37,730 nt of DNA from a virus: positions 1 to 37,730 of IMG/VR virus record IMGVR_UViG_3300028794_000182. One strand, 5' to 3'. The position numbers were made by a program, and so were the translations under genes. Shown piece after piece: positions 31,321 through 37,730 of the stretch. Under the pieces are notes generated by a model. That model was not told the origin of the DNA. It made no database searches and saw only the letters and a program-made list of their open reading frames with translations. Every line of letters starts with the position of its first letter. Position 1 is the stretch's first letter.

Positions 31321-31964
31321 TATATTGCTGAAAAATTAAGTTGAACATTCTCAAACTGACCTTCCGGATTGCGCACCCATACCCGGTAATAAGCCTTACT
31401 GGTTGGGCGGTTAATGGCCTTGTCAATAAAGGCCATTGCTTTATCGTAGCGCTCTTTAAGGTGCGCAGGAACACGCGAAGCATGTTTTTTAAGACTTAGT
31501 ACCTTATCAGTATCCAATTCGCCACGGCTCTTTGAAAAGGCATCTATTATCAACCCTTTTATCCAGGCTGATGAACTATCCAGTTCGTCTTCAAAAATGG
31601 CATCCAGTTCGGCTTTGGCAAGCTTGATATACTCCTCGTTAAAGTGGATAGGCTCATTAATATTAACCTCCACTTTAATACTCATATCAAAATTGTATAG
31701 GGTAATATTCCCTTTGCCTTTACCCTGTATGCCCTTTTCACTGCTTACCAGTTCTTTATATAGTTCATCGGCAGTGGCGCGGATATTGTCTTTAAACGCG
31801 CTTAATTTTGCGTTTATAGCCATGGCTTCTTTTGCCAGTTTGGCAATGCCGTTTTCGCGTTTCTTTTCAAAGGGCGTTACCCGGTTAACCGGTATCTGCT
31901 GTCCCTGCTCGTCAATCCAGTGTTTATCGGCCGGTTTCTGTTGTTTGATCTGTAATGTGCTCAT
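31320..31964 (-). CDS. DUF3164 Mu-like early protein
   Basis: 214 residues from ATG 31964 (MSTLQIKQQKPADKHW); the longer frame starting at 32123 crosses the previous gene and is rejected. The pattern HWIDEQGQQIPVNRVTPFEK, a helical linker, GKGNITLYNFDMSIKVEV, EDELDSSSAWIKGLIIDAFS and KAYYRVWVRNPEGQFENVQL fits DUF3164, known from early regions of Mu-like phages. Biochemical role unknown. Confidence 0.8.
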   Translation of the reverse strand: MSTLQIKQQKPADKHWIDEQGQQIPVNRVTPFEKKRENGIAKLAKEAMAINAKLSAFKDNIRATADELYKELVSSEKGIQGKGKGNITLYNFDMSIKVEVNINEPIHFNEEYIKLAKAELDAIFEDELDSSSAWIKGLIIDAFSKSRGELDTDKVLSLKKHASRVPAHLKERYDKAMAFIDKAINRPTSKAYYRVWVRNPEGQFENVQLNFSAI

Positions 31965-31980
31965 ATCTTTTATTTTTGTT

Positions 31981-32289
31981 TTATGCGTAAGTTTTGTCAA
32001 GCAGTAATAGCTGCTGGCCAATAAAATTCTGTTCGTACTTCCAATCCTTGCCCAGGTATCTCTGGTGGAAGTACAGGTAGTAAGCCTTTGCCTCCGGGTC
32101 GCTGAGGGCCAGGCTGTAGCCATCGCCTTTCAATTTGCTTTCAATGCGGTTTCTAAGCTTTTTAAATACAGCTTTCATCAGGTCTTTAACCAGGCTTTCG
32201 GCAATATCTGCCGGTGTCTCCGGGATAATAACATGTTCAAAAAGCCGCATCAGCGCGTGCGCCTGGTCGTATGTTAGTTTTAAGGTCAT
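31981..32289 (-). CDS. Hypothetical early protein
   Basis: A 102-residue helical protein (YDQAHALMRLFEHVIIPETP, VFKKLRNRIESKLKGDGYSL). It overlaps the DnaA-like gene by 4 bases. No family recognised. Confidence 0.55.
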   Translation of the reverse strand: MTLKLTYDQAHALMRLFEHVIIPETPADIAESLVKDLMKAVFKKLRNRIESKLKGDGYSLALSDPEAKAYYLYFHQRYLGKDWKYEQNFIGQQLLLLDKTYA

Positions 32290-32663
32290 ATTGCTTGTTT
32301 GGCGGCTTTCCTTATAGCCCTTTGAATTCTTTTATATTTACTGCTGAACTCGTTATTGGTATCAAGCAGGTTTTGAGCAACTTTTACACTGTTAATAACC
32401 GTAGTTCTATCCCTGTTCACCAATAGCGCTACAGCGCTGTCAATCATCGTTGGGAATGTTTTACTTACTATGTATGATACCATGTGTCTGGCGTCAGACA
32501 ATTGGCGTTCTTTAGATTCACTCTTTAGCTGATCGCTGTTTATTTTGTAGGCCTGGCATACTTTGTACACTACCAATTGCGGGGTAGTTAAAGGCTTAGG
32601 GTGTATTTTAAAAGCGCATGATATGCTTTTGATATGAAACTGGGTTTGTGCACAGTATCTCAT
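32286..32663 (-). CDS. DnaA domain IV-like DNA-binding protein
   Basis: A 125-residue protein with a strong match in pattern to the C-terminal DNA-binding domain of DnaA: VCQAYKINSDQLKSESKERQ, then SDARHMVSYIVSKTF and VNRDRTTVINSVKVAQNLL, the DnaA-box contact helix. There is no AAA+ domain. It is probably a stand-alone origin or operator binder that recruits or competes with host DnaA. It lies beside a second such gene; both overlap their neighbours by 4 bases. Confidence 0.8.
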   Translation of the reverse strand: MRYCAQTQFHIKSISCAFKIHPKPLTTPQLVVYKVCQAYKINSDQLKSESKERQLSDARHMVSYIVSKTFPTMIDSAVALLVNRDRTTVINSVKVAQNLLDTNNEFSSKYKRIQRAIRKAAKQAI

Positions 32664-32968
32664 ATAGTCTCCTCCATTTTTGATAACCTTGCCACGCAGG
32701 CCAAGTATATTTTTTTAAAAACCATCCCTGCCGAATCGGCTTTTTCTGTTTCAAATAAATATTCAGCCTTTTTTAAGGCCCGGTGCGTGTGCTCTCTGGC
32801 GATATTGAGCGAAGCGGCTATAGCAGTGTTCTTGTATCCCTCCTCTTCCATCAGCACAATGGCTACGTAACGCGAATAGGTATAATAGGTAGGCATCTTA
32901 CGGCCCAGCTTATCAACCTTTACCCCGGTTACTTCGGTCACCACTGCTATAATCTCCGCTATTGTCAT
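32660..32968 (-). CDS. Second DnaA domain IV-like DNA-binding protein
   Basis: A 102-residue protein. TYYTYSRYVAIVLMEEEGYK, then NTAIAASLNIAREHTHRALK has the helix-turn-helix and basic loop of DnaA domain IV in more diverged form; YSRYVAIVLM corresponds to ARHMVSYIV of its neighbour. No ATPase domain. The tandem suggests duplication and division of labour, for example two binding specificities. Confidence 0.65.
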   Translation of the reverse strand: MTIAEIIAVVTEVTGVKVDKLGRKMPTYYTYSRYVAIVLMEEEGYKNTAIAASLNIAREHTHRALKKAEYLFETEKADSAGMVFKKIYLACVARLSKMEETI

Positions 32969-33360
32969 TATATCAATCCCCTTATCTGTTCGTATTTCAT
33001 CATAAAGCGCTCGTCATCCAACAGCGCTTTATAATCATGTATATCGCGGAACTCGCGCAGCAAAAACCAGCTGTCGTACTTCATTTCATAGGCAGTGGGC
33101 AAAAACTCATTTTCATTCCGCAAATTCCACTCATTATTAAAAAAGCCCCTGAATACCGGTGAGTATTCCACTTCGCGCCGCACCTCAGGCCATCCCGCAC
33201 ACAGTTCGGCAACAAATAGCTGGTACTCCCTGAACTGGTTCCAGCAATATTCATCTGTTGTCCATCCCAGTAACTGGCATATTTCGTCCATCTGGCTGCT
33301 GTTCTCCTCGCGTATCCTGGCAATCCGCGTTCTTGGCATTTTAAATTCTTTGGTTTTCAT
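32968..33360 (-). CDS. Hypothetical early protein
   Basis: A 130-residue protein rich in Trp, Phe and Arg (GWTTDEYCWNQFREYQLFVA, EVEYSPVFRGFFNNEWNLRN). It overlaps both neighbours, the upstream one by 4 bases. No family recognised; its place between ATPase and DnaA-like genes suggests replication. Confidence 0.55.
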   Translation of the reverse strand: MKTKEFKMPRTRIARIREENSSQMDEICQLLGWTTDEYCWNQFREYQLFVAELCAGWPEVRREVEYSPVFRGFFNNEWNLRNENEFLPTAYEMKYDSWFLLREFRDIHDYKALLDDERFMMKYEQIRGLI

Positions 33361-33989
33361 ACCGCCTGGTTTAATATTTGCTGCCCGTATATCAGGGCAG
33401 CGTTTTCTTCGTCAATAATTAGTTTCATTCCTTCTACACGTCCCTCAACAGATGCCGTAAGCCCCTCAATGTATACTATCCGCTTAGCAAGCCTTTTAAC
33501 CAGTTTTGCCGTTGCTGTAAATGGTTTCCCATCCTCTTCGTGAGCCAGGAAGATGAAAAGCACATCCGGGAAATCCAGTAGCAGCCTTTCAAACTTTCCC
33601 CTTTGCAGTTCCTTCAGGTACACGGTTACATTGTCAATGAATACCATCTTAGGCGCGCCCCTCTTTTTTAACCTGGCGTATAAATCATTAAGCGATTCAT
33701 ATTCCATCCACTTGATGTTAAAGTCAGCGGTGATCCCCGCCCGCTTTATCGACCTGATAAAGTCACTTCCCATTCCCTCTTCAGCGCTGATGTAATGCAC
33801 CTGCCCAAATAAGCTGAGCATTTTGGCAAGCAGCAGGGCGAACCATGTTTTTCCGTTTTTCTCTCTCCCCCAAATCATCCATGCTCCATGTGTTTCCGGC
33901 TCGCCCAGTGCTTTAAGCCAAATGCCTGTCAGCGTAAAAACAGAGTGCTTTATGTCGAAGAGGTTCTTTGTTGTTTTAGCCCTCCTCAT
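33357..33989 (-). CDS. RecA/DnaB-type ATPase
   Basis: A 210-residue single-domain ATPase. A P-loop is at about 40-48 (WGREKNGKTWFALLLA), an Asp/Glu-rich sensor (YISAEEGMGSDFIRS) follows, Walker B is KMVFIDNV (about 114-121) and a polar strand HEEDGKPFTATAKLVKRLA follows. This is the compact RecA-like fold of phage recombinases and helicase loaders. It sits next to MuB and the transposase, so a role in phage DNA replication by transposition is likely. Confidence 0.75.
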   Translation of the reverse strand: MRRAKTTKNLFDIKHSVFTLTGIWLKALGEPETHGAWMIWGREKNGKTWFALLLAKMLSLFGQVHYISAEEGMGSDFIRSIKRAGITADFNIKWMEYESLNDLYARLKKRGAPKMVFIDNVTVYLKELQRGKFERLLLDFPDVLFIFLAHEEDGKPFTATAKLVKRLAKRIVYIEGLTASVEGRVEGMKLIIDEENAALIYGQQILNQAV

Positions 33990-33994
33990 TGGCT

Positions 33995-34894
33995 TTAACT
34001 ATTTAGCAACAGGATACTTTCCGCACGCCTCAAACCGCCTATATTGCCCGTATCTTTCTCGCTGGTAATGCTGCTTCGTACGATACTTTCAAGCTTTGCT
34101 GTATCTTCCATATTGGCCGTCAAAACATCGCTTATCAATTTTTTATAAAAGAGCAGGCGCTGCTCTTTGCTTTGGGGCACTATTGACGAATAGCTTTCAT
34201 TAAATCTGTTGAATAACTCCCTATATCCTACCTTCTTGGCTTTTATTCCTTTTTCAATTAGGGCACGTAAACCATCAGCACCCATCATATACCAGCCGCA
34301 ATAGCCCTCGGTTGCGTTCCATAGTTCTTTAAGTTCAAGAAATGCGGTGTATTCCAGGTCTCCGGCCTCGTCAATAATTATTACCGGTTGCGGCAACATC
34401 TTAATCCAGTATTTTAGGTTTTCTTTAACATCTGCGTATTTACCAGCATGATCTACGCCTATTGACTTGCCAAGGGCCCGGATGAAGTCGTTTTTTGATT
34501 TACATTGACTTGCGTCTATGTAAAATATATTTTTGCCTGTACGCGCCAGGTATTTACCTGTGAATGTTTTGCCAATTCCACTTTCGTCGACAAAAATTCT
34601 CGCTTTTGAATATTGCTTGCAGAAGTTAACATCATCCTGTATAGTGATAAAAACATCCGTTTCGGCAGCGTGCCACTGCCGCTCGTCGGCCCTAACTTCA
34701 AGTTCCCGGCCAAGATTTATCCAGGCACCATCGGCCAGCACCCGCTCAACCTGTCCCTTTTTCATTTTATTGAAAATGGCAGGGTTAATGCCATACTTTT
34801 TGCTAAAACCACTGTCGTAGCCATCAAAGCGTTCGCGGGCTGATAAAAGTGCTGTAAGCACTTTACATTTAAATTCGTAGGATACAGTCATCAT
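33995..34894 (-). CDS. MuB-like transposition ATPase
   Basis: A 299-residue AAA+ ATPase directly downstream of the transposase. An N-terminal HTH-like region (FSKKYGINPAIFNKMKKG) is followed by Walker A ESGIGKTFTGK (104-114) and Walker B VIIIDEAGDL (171-180), then a sensor region (WYMMGADGLRALIEKGIK). MuB binds target DNA, activates the transposase and provides target immunity. The leader contains TTTTAATCCCTAATAATT before the ATG, a variant of the CCCTATTA motif. Confidence 0.9.
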   Translation of the reverse strand: MMTVSYEFKCKVLTALLSARERFDGYDSGFSKKYGINPAIFNKMKKGQVERVLADGAWINLGRELEVRADERQWHAAETDVFITIQDDVNFCKQYSKARIFVDESGIGKTFTGKYLARTGKNIFYIDASQCKSKNDFIRALGKSIGVDHAGKYADVKENLKYWIKMLPQPVIIIDEAGDLEYTAFLELKELWNATEGYCGWYMMGADGLRALIEKGIKAKKVGYRELFNRFNESYSSIVPQSKEQRLLFYKKLISDVLTANMEDTAKLESIVRSSITSEKDTGNIGGLRRAESILLLNS

Positions 34895-34906
34895 AATTAT
34901 TAGGGA

Positions 34907-36928
34907 TTAAAATCTGTCTTTAAGTGATTTTACAAAGCTTTCAGTCGGGATGGTGAAATCCTCTTCTGCAGGTGTCGGCAGGCGTTCGCCCGATCCTATG
35001 CTTTGTTGCTTTTTAAGTTTACCTGGCATGCTGAAGGTTCTTACTTCCGGTTCCATCTTGCTGATCAGGGTAACCTTTTCTATTTTTTGTTTCTGCCTGC
35101 GGCCAAAGCTTTCTATAGTGGCCGTATACGCGCTCATAATAACCTCTGAGTTCCTGTCGGCATCTGTCATTTCGATGGTTGCCCTGGTGTATCTTGGTTT
35201 GGCAATAGCCTCGCAGATGTATTGGGTGCCCATGAAAACCATGGCCTTTAAAACTTTACCCTCGTGATCATCCAGCCAGTATATATCAACTTCGTGGCCT
35301 TCTACCTGCTTCATCAGGTTAATAAGCTTTTCGCCCAGGCTTATCTTGCCATCATGGCCCAACAGGAATTCCCTTTTTTGCAGGCGTATGATGCCCACAT
35401 TACAGCTTGATGTGGTTTTGTAACCGATGTAAGGCAGTATGCCCATGTAATTGGTTGGCTTAATTTCCGGGTGCTGCATTTCGCAAAACACTTCCCACCT
35501 GGTCATATGGGTATGTACACTATGCTTACGCGAATTCCATAATTCTAAATCTGATATGCAACCTTCTATTATTTCTTCATAAGGGATGCGGGGCACCTTT
35601 TCAATATCAATGGCCGGTTGGTTGCTTTCGCTCAGGGCATGAGGGCGGGCCAGCCAGCCTTCCTTATCCTTTTCATATTCGTAACGCAGTGTTTTATAGT
35701 AACGCTCTATGCGCTTTGCACGCGGGTTATTAGGAAGCATTTTAACATGCTGAAACATTTCGCCTTCGCGCAAAAATGTATTAACAAATGAACTGTTTAA
35801 ACTCATTTCGCACTCTAACTCGGCAGGCAGGTTAAAGCCCCAGTGGGCATAGTTCCTTACCATCTCGCGGTAAAACTCTGTGATGATACCCTCTTTAGTT
35901 TCGCCGTGTACCGAAACGGTGAACACCTCGCTGCCCAGGTCAATGCCGTTGTAAAACCAAACCCTTTTACCGCTTAAATCTTTAAAAGGCGGCTGCCTGT
36001 CATCTATGGATATTATACTGCCTGCAAATTTTGGTTTATCAAAGCTATGGGCTGGTTTAAATTGTGTCATCAGCTTTTCTCGGTTGGTGCTGCGGTGCTG
36101 GTAGGTACCTATTTTGTTAACCCATTGGCTCATGTAGTTTTTTACAGTAGCATCACTTAGTTTTTTAAAGTCGGCAGGGTTATACAGTTCGCCGGTGTCG
36201 TTTATCACCACATCAAGGTAGCCGCCTATAAAGCTTTCATACCTCCGGTGAACATCGGTAGCCGTAGGCTTTATCTTTTCGCCTATGAACATGCTGTTAA
36301 GCAGTTCAAGGGTTTTGTCGGTAACCTTGCGGGTGTTTTGGTTTTTGTGTTTGCCGCTGATCAGGCTGGGGTAGCCATTGGCTTCATATTCTTTAAATAC
36401 ATTAATAAAACTGCGCTCAGCTTCGGGCAAGGTGTGCTGTACGCCGTTATATTTGGCTTTAAGAGTAGCCTGGAAGCTGTGCGCATCTTCCCACAACGTG
36501 GTATTGATGCCATGAAGGCTGATACCTTTGCTTTTGCGTTTGTCGGTCCGGTCGGCCTTTAGGAGTTTAAGGGCTTCCAGTACGCTGGCATTAATAATAT
36601 AACGCTCCTGGTACATTTGGTCCAGGTAGGTTTCGTCGCCGTCAAACCGAAAGGTTTTGAAAAAAGTAACAGCCTTGCCGTCTATCCTGTAAAACCTTTC
36701 AAGTATATGGTCGCATTTGCGGGGGTCGCCAAGGGCCGTTTGTATATCCTCACGCAAGCTATCATATGATATTAATAAAGGCATGCCATTATGTGCCCGT
36801 TGTACACGCTGTATCCCATACGGTTTATTTTTATAGCGTTGGATGGTTGTTTTCAGATTTGTTTCCGAATACCAGGGCTGCAATTCGTCCTTAGTTACAA
36901 CAAGAATGTTATTCCAAAACTGTGGCAT
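34907..36928 (-). CDS. Mu-like transposase (MuA family)
   Basis: A 673-residue transposase, the largest early gene. The DNA-binding N-terminus (to about 290) includes VQHTLPEAERSFINVFKEYE. The RNase-H catalytic core begins at SIISIDDRQPPFKDLSG (Asp309/310), continues YNGIDLGSEVFTVSVHG, AELECEMSLNSSFVNTFLRE (372-374 in the position of the second acid) and NPRAKRIERYYKTLRYEYEK (Glu408). The second acid appears to be Glu, not the Asp of Mu. After the core come a beta-barrel-like domain and a basic tail (RRQKQKIEKVTL) that should contact MuB. It drives integration and replicative transposition. Confidence 0.95.
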   Translation of the reverse strand: MPQFWNNILVVTKDELQPWYSETNLKTTIQRYKNKPYGIQRVQRAHNGMPLLISYDSLREDIQTALGDPRKCDHILERFYRIDGKAVTFFKTFRFDGDETYLDQMYQERYIINASVLEALKLLKADRTDKRKSKGISLHGINTTLWEDAHSFQATLKAKYNGVQHTLPEAERSFINVFKEYEANGYPSLISGKHKNQNTRKVTDKTLELLNSMFIGEKIKPTATDVHRRYESFIGGYLDVVINDTGELYNPADFKKLSDATVKNYMSQWVNKIGTYQHRSTNREKLMTQFKPAHSFDKPKFAGSIISIDDRQPPFKDLSGKRVWFYNGIDLGSEVFTVSVHGETKEGIITEFYREMVRNYAHWGFNLPAELECEMSLNSSFVNTFLREGEMFQHVKMLPNNPRAKRIERYYKTLRYEYEKDKEGWLARPHALSESNQPAIDIEKVPRIPYEEIIEGCISDLELWNSRKHSVHTHMTRWEVFCEMQHPEIKPTNYMGILPYIGYKTTSSCNVGIIRLQKREFLLGHDGKISLGEKLINLMKQVEGHEVDIYWLDDHEGKVLKAMVFMGTQYICEAIAKPRYTRATIEMTDADRNSEVIMSAYTATIESFGRRQKQKIEKVTLISKMEPEVRTFSMPGKLKKQQSIGSGERLPTPAEEDFTIPTESFVKSLKDRF

Positions 36929-36959
36929 AGTGTTATTTATAATTTGTTAATTGCTCCCG

Positions 36960-36978
36960 CCCGGCGGCGATGGCCGGG
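36960..36978. promoter_or_regulatory. Hairpin upstream of the transposase gene
   Basis: CCCGGC and GCCGGG form a 6-bp GC stem around a 7-base loop in the 70-base gap before the transposase start. No T-run follows. It may attenuate early transcription. Confidence 0.4.
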
Positions 36979-36998
36979 TTACGCTTTCGGGATGGGTG

Positions 36999-37112
36999 TT
37001 ATTTGCCGAATGTGGCTAATGCTATGCCTACGCTAAGGCAGATTACGGTAAGGATGATGAACTGGCCTGTGGTTAGTTTATCGTCCTGGATGTTTTTTAA
37101 AAGTGATTTCAT
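36999..37112 (-). CDS. 37-residue membrane peptide
   Basis: A short frame from ATG 37112: KSLLKNIQDDKLTTGQ followed by one transmembrane helix (FIILTVICLSVGIALATF). It lies between the third DGR target (11 bases after its stop) and the transposase. A longer frame through 37316 crosses the variable repeat and is rejected. Function unknown. Confidence 0.6.
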   Translation of the reverse strand: MKSLLKNIQDDKLTTGQFIILTVICLSVGIALATFGK

Positions 37113-37123
37113 GGTTTCGGTTA

Positions 37124-37498
37124 TTAATAAGTATGTAATTGGTTGATAAGCCCGATGTGCTGGGTGGCGAAATACTTGGCGTGGGCTTCGCCCGTGTTCG
37201 TGTCCGGGAAAACAAAGCGGGCACCGAGGCCCGCGATCGTGACCGCGTAGTACGCGTCCGTGAAAACGAAGGCAGACAACGAAGGAACCCAGTTTAACCA
37301 GGGTGTGCGCTTCCATTGGTTGCTTTTGCTGTAGTCTGGCTTCCAGTTGCCTACAGTAGCTTTGTAAATAATGCTCAGCTTGTAAAATGCGATAGTGGTT
37401 TTGGCTATATCTTCCGGCATGCCTTCTGTAGCCGGTGATACCTGGGGGTTAATGCCTAATATTTCGCAGGCATTTTCAAATGAAGTAACGTTTTGCAT
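37124..37498 (-). CDS. DGR target protein 3 (remote target)
   Basis: A 124-residue relative of target 1 (FENACEILGINPQVSPATEG, AFYKLSIIYKATVGNWKPDY), with the Trp-rich lead-in RTPWLNWVPSLSAFV, the variable segment FTDAYYAVTIAG, LGARF and the C-terminus YFATQHIGLINQLHTY. The repeat covers residues about 71-94. It is separated from the template and reverse transcriptase by about 9.6 kb and stands in the first genes of the early operon, next to the regulator and the transposase. A dozen extra residues (PDTNTGEAH) follow the repeat compared with target 1. Function unknown. Confidence 0.9.
   Translation of the reverse strand: MQNVTSFENACEILGINPQVSPATEGMPEDIAKTTIAFYKLSIIYKATVGNWKPDYSKSNQWKRTPWLNWVPSLSAFVFTDAYYAVTIAGLGARFVFPDTNTGEAHAKYFATQHIGLINQLHTY
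37219..37288 (-). repeat. DGR variable repeat 3 (VR3, remote)
   Basis: A 70-bp copy of the template with 11 differences, all at coding-strand adenines, the most diverged of the three. The A-free flanks are identical to the template. It is presumed to be diversified in trans by the reverse transcriptase at 26397-27401. Confidence 0.95.
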
Positions 37499-37502
37499 AT
37501 GA

Positions 37503-37730
37503 TTATTGATTAATAAGTGTTAGCAGTTTGGGAACGATATTGATGCCTTTGTAATGGCCGTTGATGGTGTTACTTACAATCACCCGGCTTACGGATAACT
37601 TTTTAGCATAGTAGCCAACCGATCTGCCCGATTCGGTTACCATCTCCTTTAGGTGTAGGTTTTCAGGGAATTTTACTTTTTTAGCTATTTTTCTCATTTT
37701 GTTTATATTTTTGTAAATACTAAAGCGCAT
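37503..37730 (-). CDS. HTH regulator-like protein (possibly cut at the window edge)
   Basis: A 75-residue frame beginning at the last base of the window, so the start is uncertain; an internal ATG at residue 12 (MRKIAKKVKFPE) is an alternative. The core SGRSVGYYAKKLSVSRVIVS, then NTINGHYKG is a Cro/CI-like helix-turn-helix. It is the first visible early gene, 4 bases before the third DGR target, and could be a Ner-like or repressor-type regulator. Function is inference from position and motif. Confidence 0.6.
   Translation of the reverse strand: MRFSIYKNINKMRKIAKKVKFPENLHLKEMVTESGRSVGYYAKKLSVSRVIVSNTINGHYKGINIVPKLLTLINQ

Noticed and set aside
31965-32123. N-terminal extension of the DUF3164 gene from 32123
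   Set aside because: The extension lies inside the preceding gene and has no family-like sequence; the ATG at 31964 begins the recognised domain.
37190-37210. Second variable segment in target 3 (ACACGAACACG resembles the template core)
   Set aside because: It is a short match lying outside the repeat, in the codons for DTNTG; too short to call a second repeat.
36999-37316. 105-residue frame through the third variable repeat
   Set aside because: It is a shadow of target gene 3; only its last 37 codons from ATG 37112 look like a gene.

Overview
The window is almost entirely a Mu-like (transposable) prophage in a Bacteroidota genome, probably of the Sphingobacteriaceae type. Host level is an inference from AT-rich leaders, lack of strong Shine-Dalgarno sites, the style of the flanking ECF sigma gene, and protein families I remember from Bacteroidota phages. 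Host DNA is seen only at the left: a complete ECF sigma factor gene (1-567, minus). A 598-base gene-free stretch (568-1165) must contain the phage/host junction. The other phage end lies beyond 37730.

The early/replication region runs leftward from 37730 to 24789 as one tightly packed minus-strand operon, many junctions being ATGA stop/start overlaps. In order of transcription: HTH regulator, a small variable protein, a one-helix membrane peptide, MuA-like transposase, MuB-like ATPase, a RecA-like ATPase, two stand-alone DnaA domain IV-like proteins, a DUF3164 protein, small membrane proteins, a cytosine-5 methyltransferase, a DUF4406 protein, two more variable proteins, a reverse transcriptase, an ASCH-like protein and a GemA-like protein. 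Two small minus genes at 24418-23940, one possibly a late regulator, follow a 370-base structured intergenic region.

Late genes are split into two divergent blocks from a palindrome-rich 140-bp gap at 17502-17641. The plus block (17642-23943) has terminase small and large subunits, gp36-like protein, portal, a head morphogenesis protein with a nuclease-like tail, a virion morphogenesis protein, a 42-residue zinc-ribbon peptide and a neck protein. The minus block (17501-1166) has protease/scaffold, major capsid, holin, a secreted protein, GH24 lysozyme, tail tube, tail chaperones with a possible frameshift, a 1434-residue tape measure, three tail/baseplate proteins and a beta-helix tail spike with a signal peptide. 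No sheath gene is seen, so the virion is probably siphovirus-like.

The most striking system is a diversity-generating retroelement (DGR): a reverse transcriptase (26397-27401), a 70-bp template repeat (27519-27588) and three 70-bp variable repeats inside three related small genes. Two lie beside the template (27706-27775 and 28076-28145); the third is about 9.6 kb away, between the transposase and an HTH gene (37219-37288). Hand alignment of all three variable repeats to the template gives 28 substitutions, every one at an adenine of the coding strand, and none elsewhere in the 70 bp. The targets are small proteins in the early operon, not tail fibres, which is unusual for a phage DGR and leaves their ligand open.
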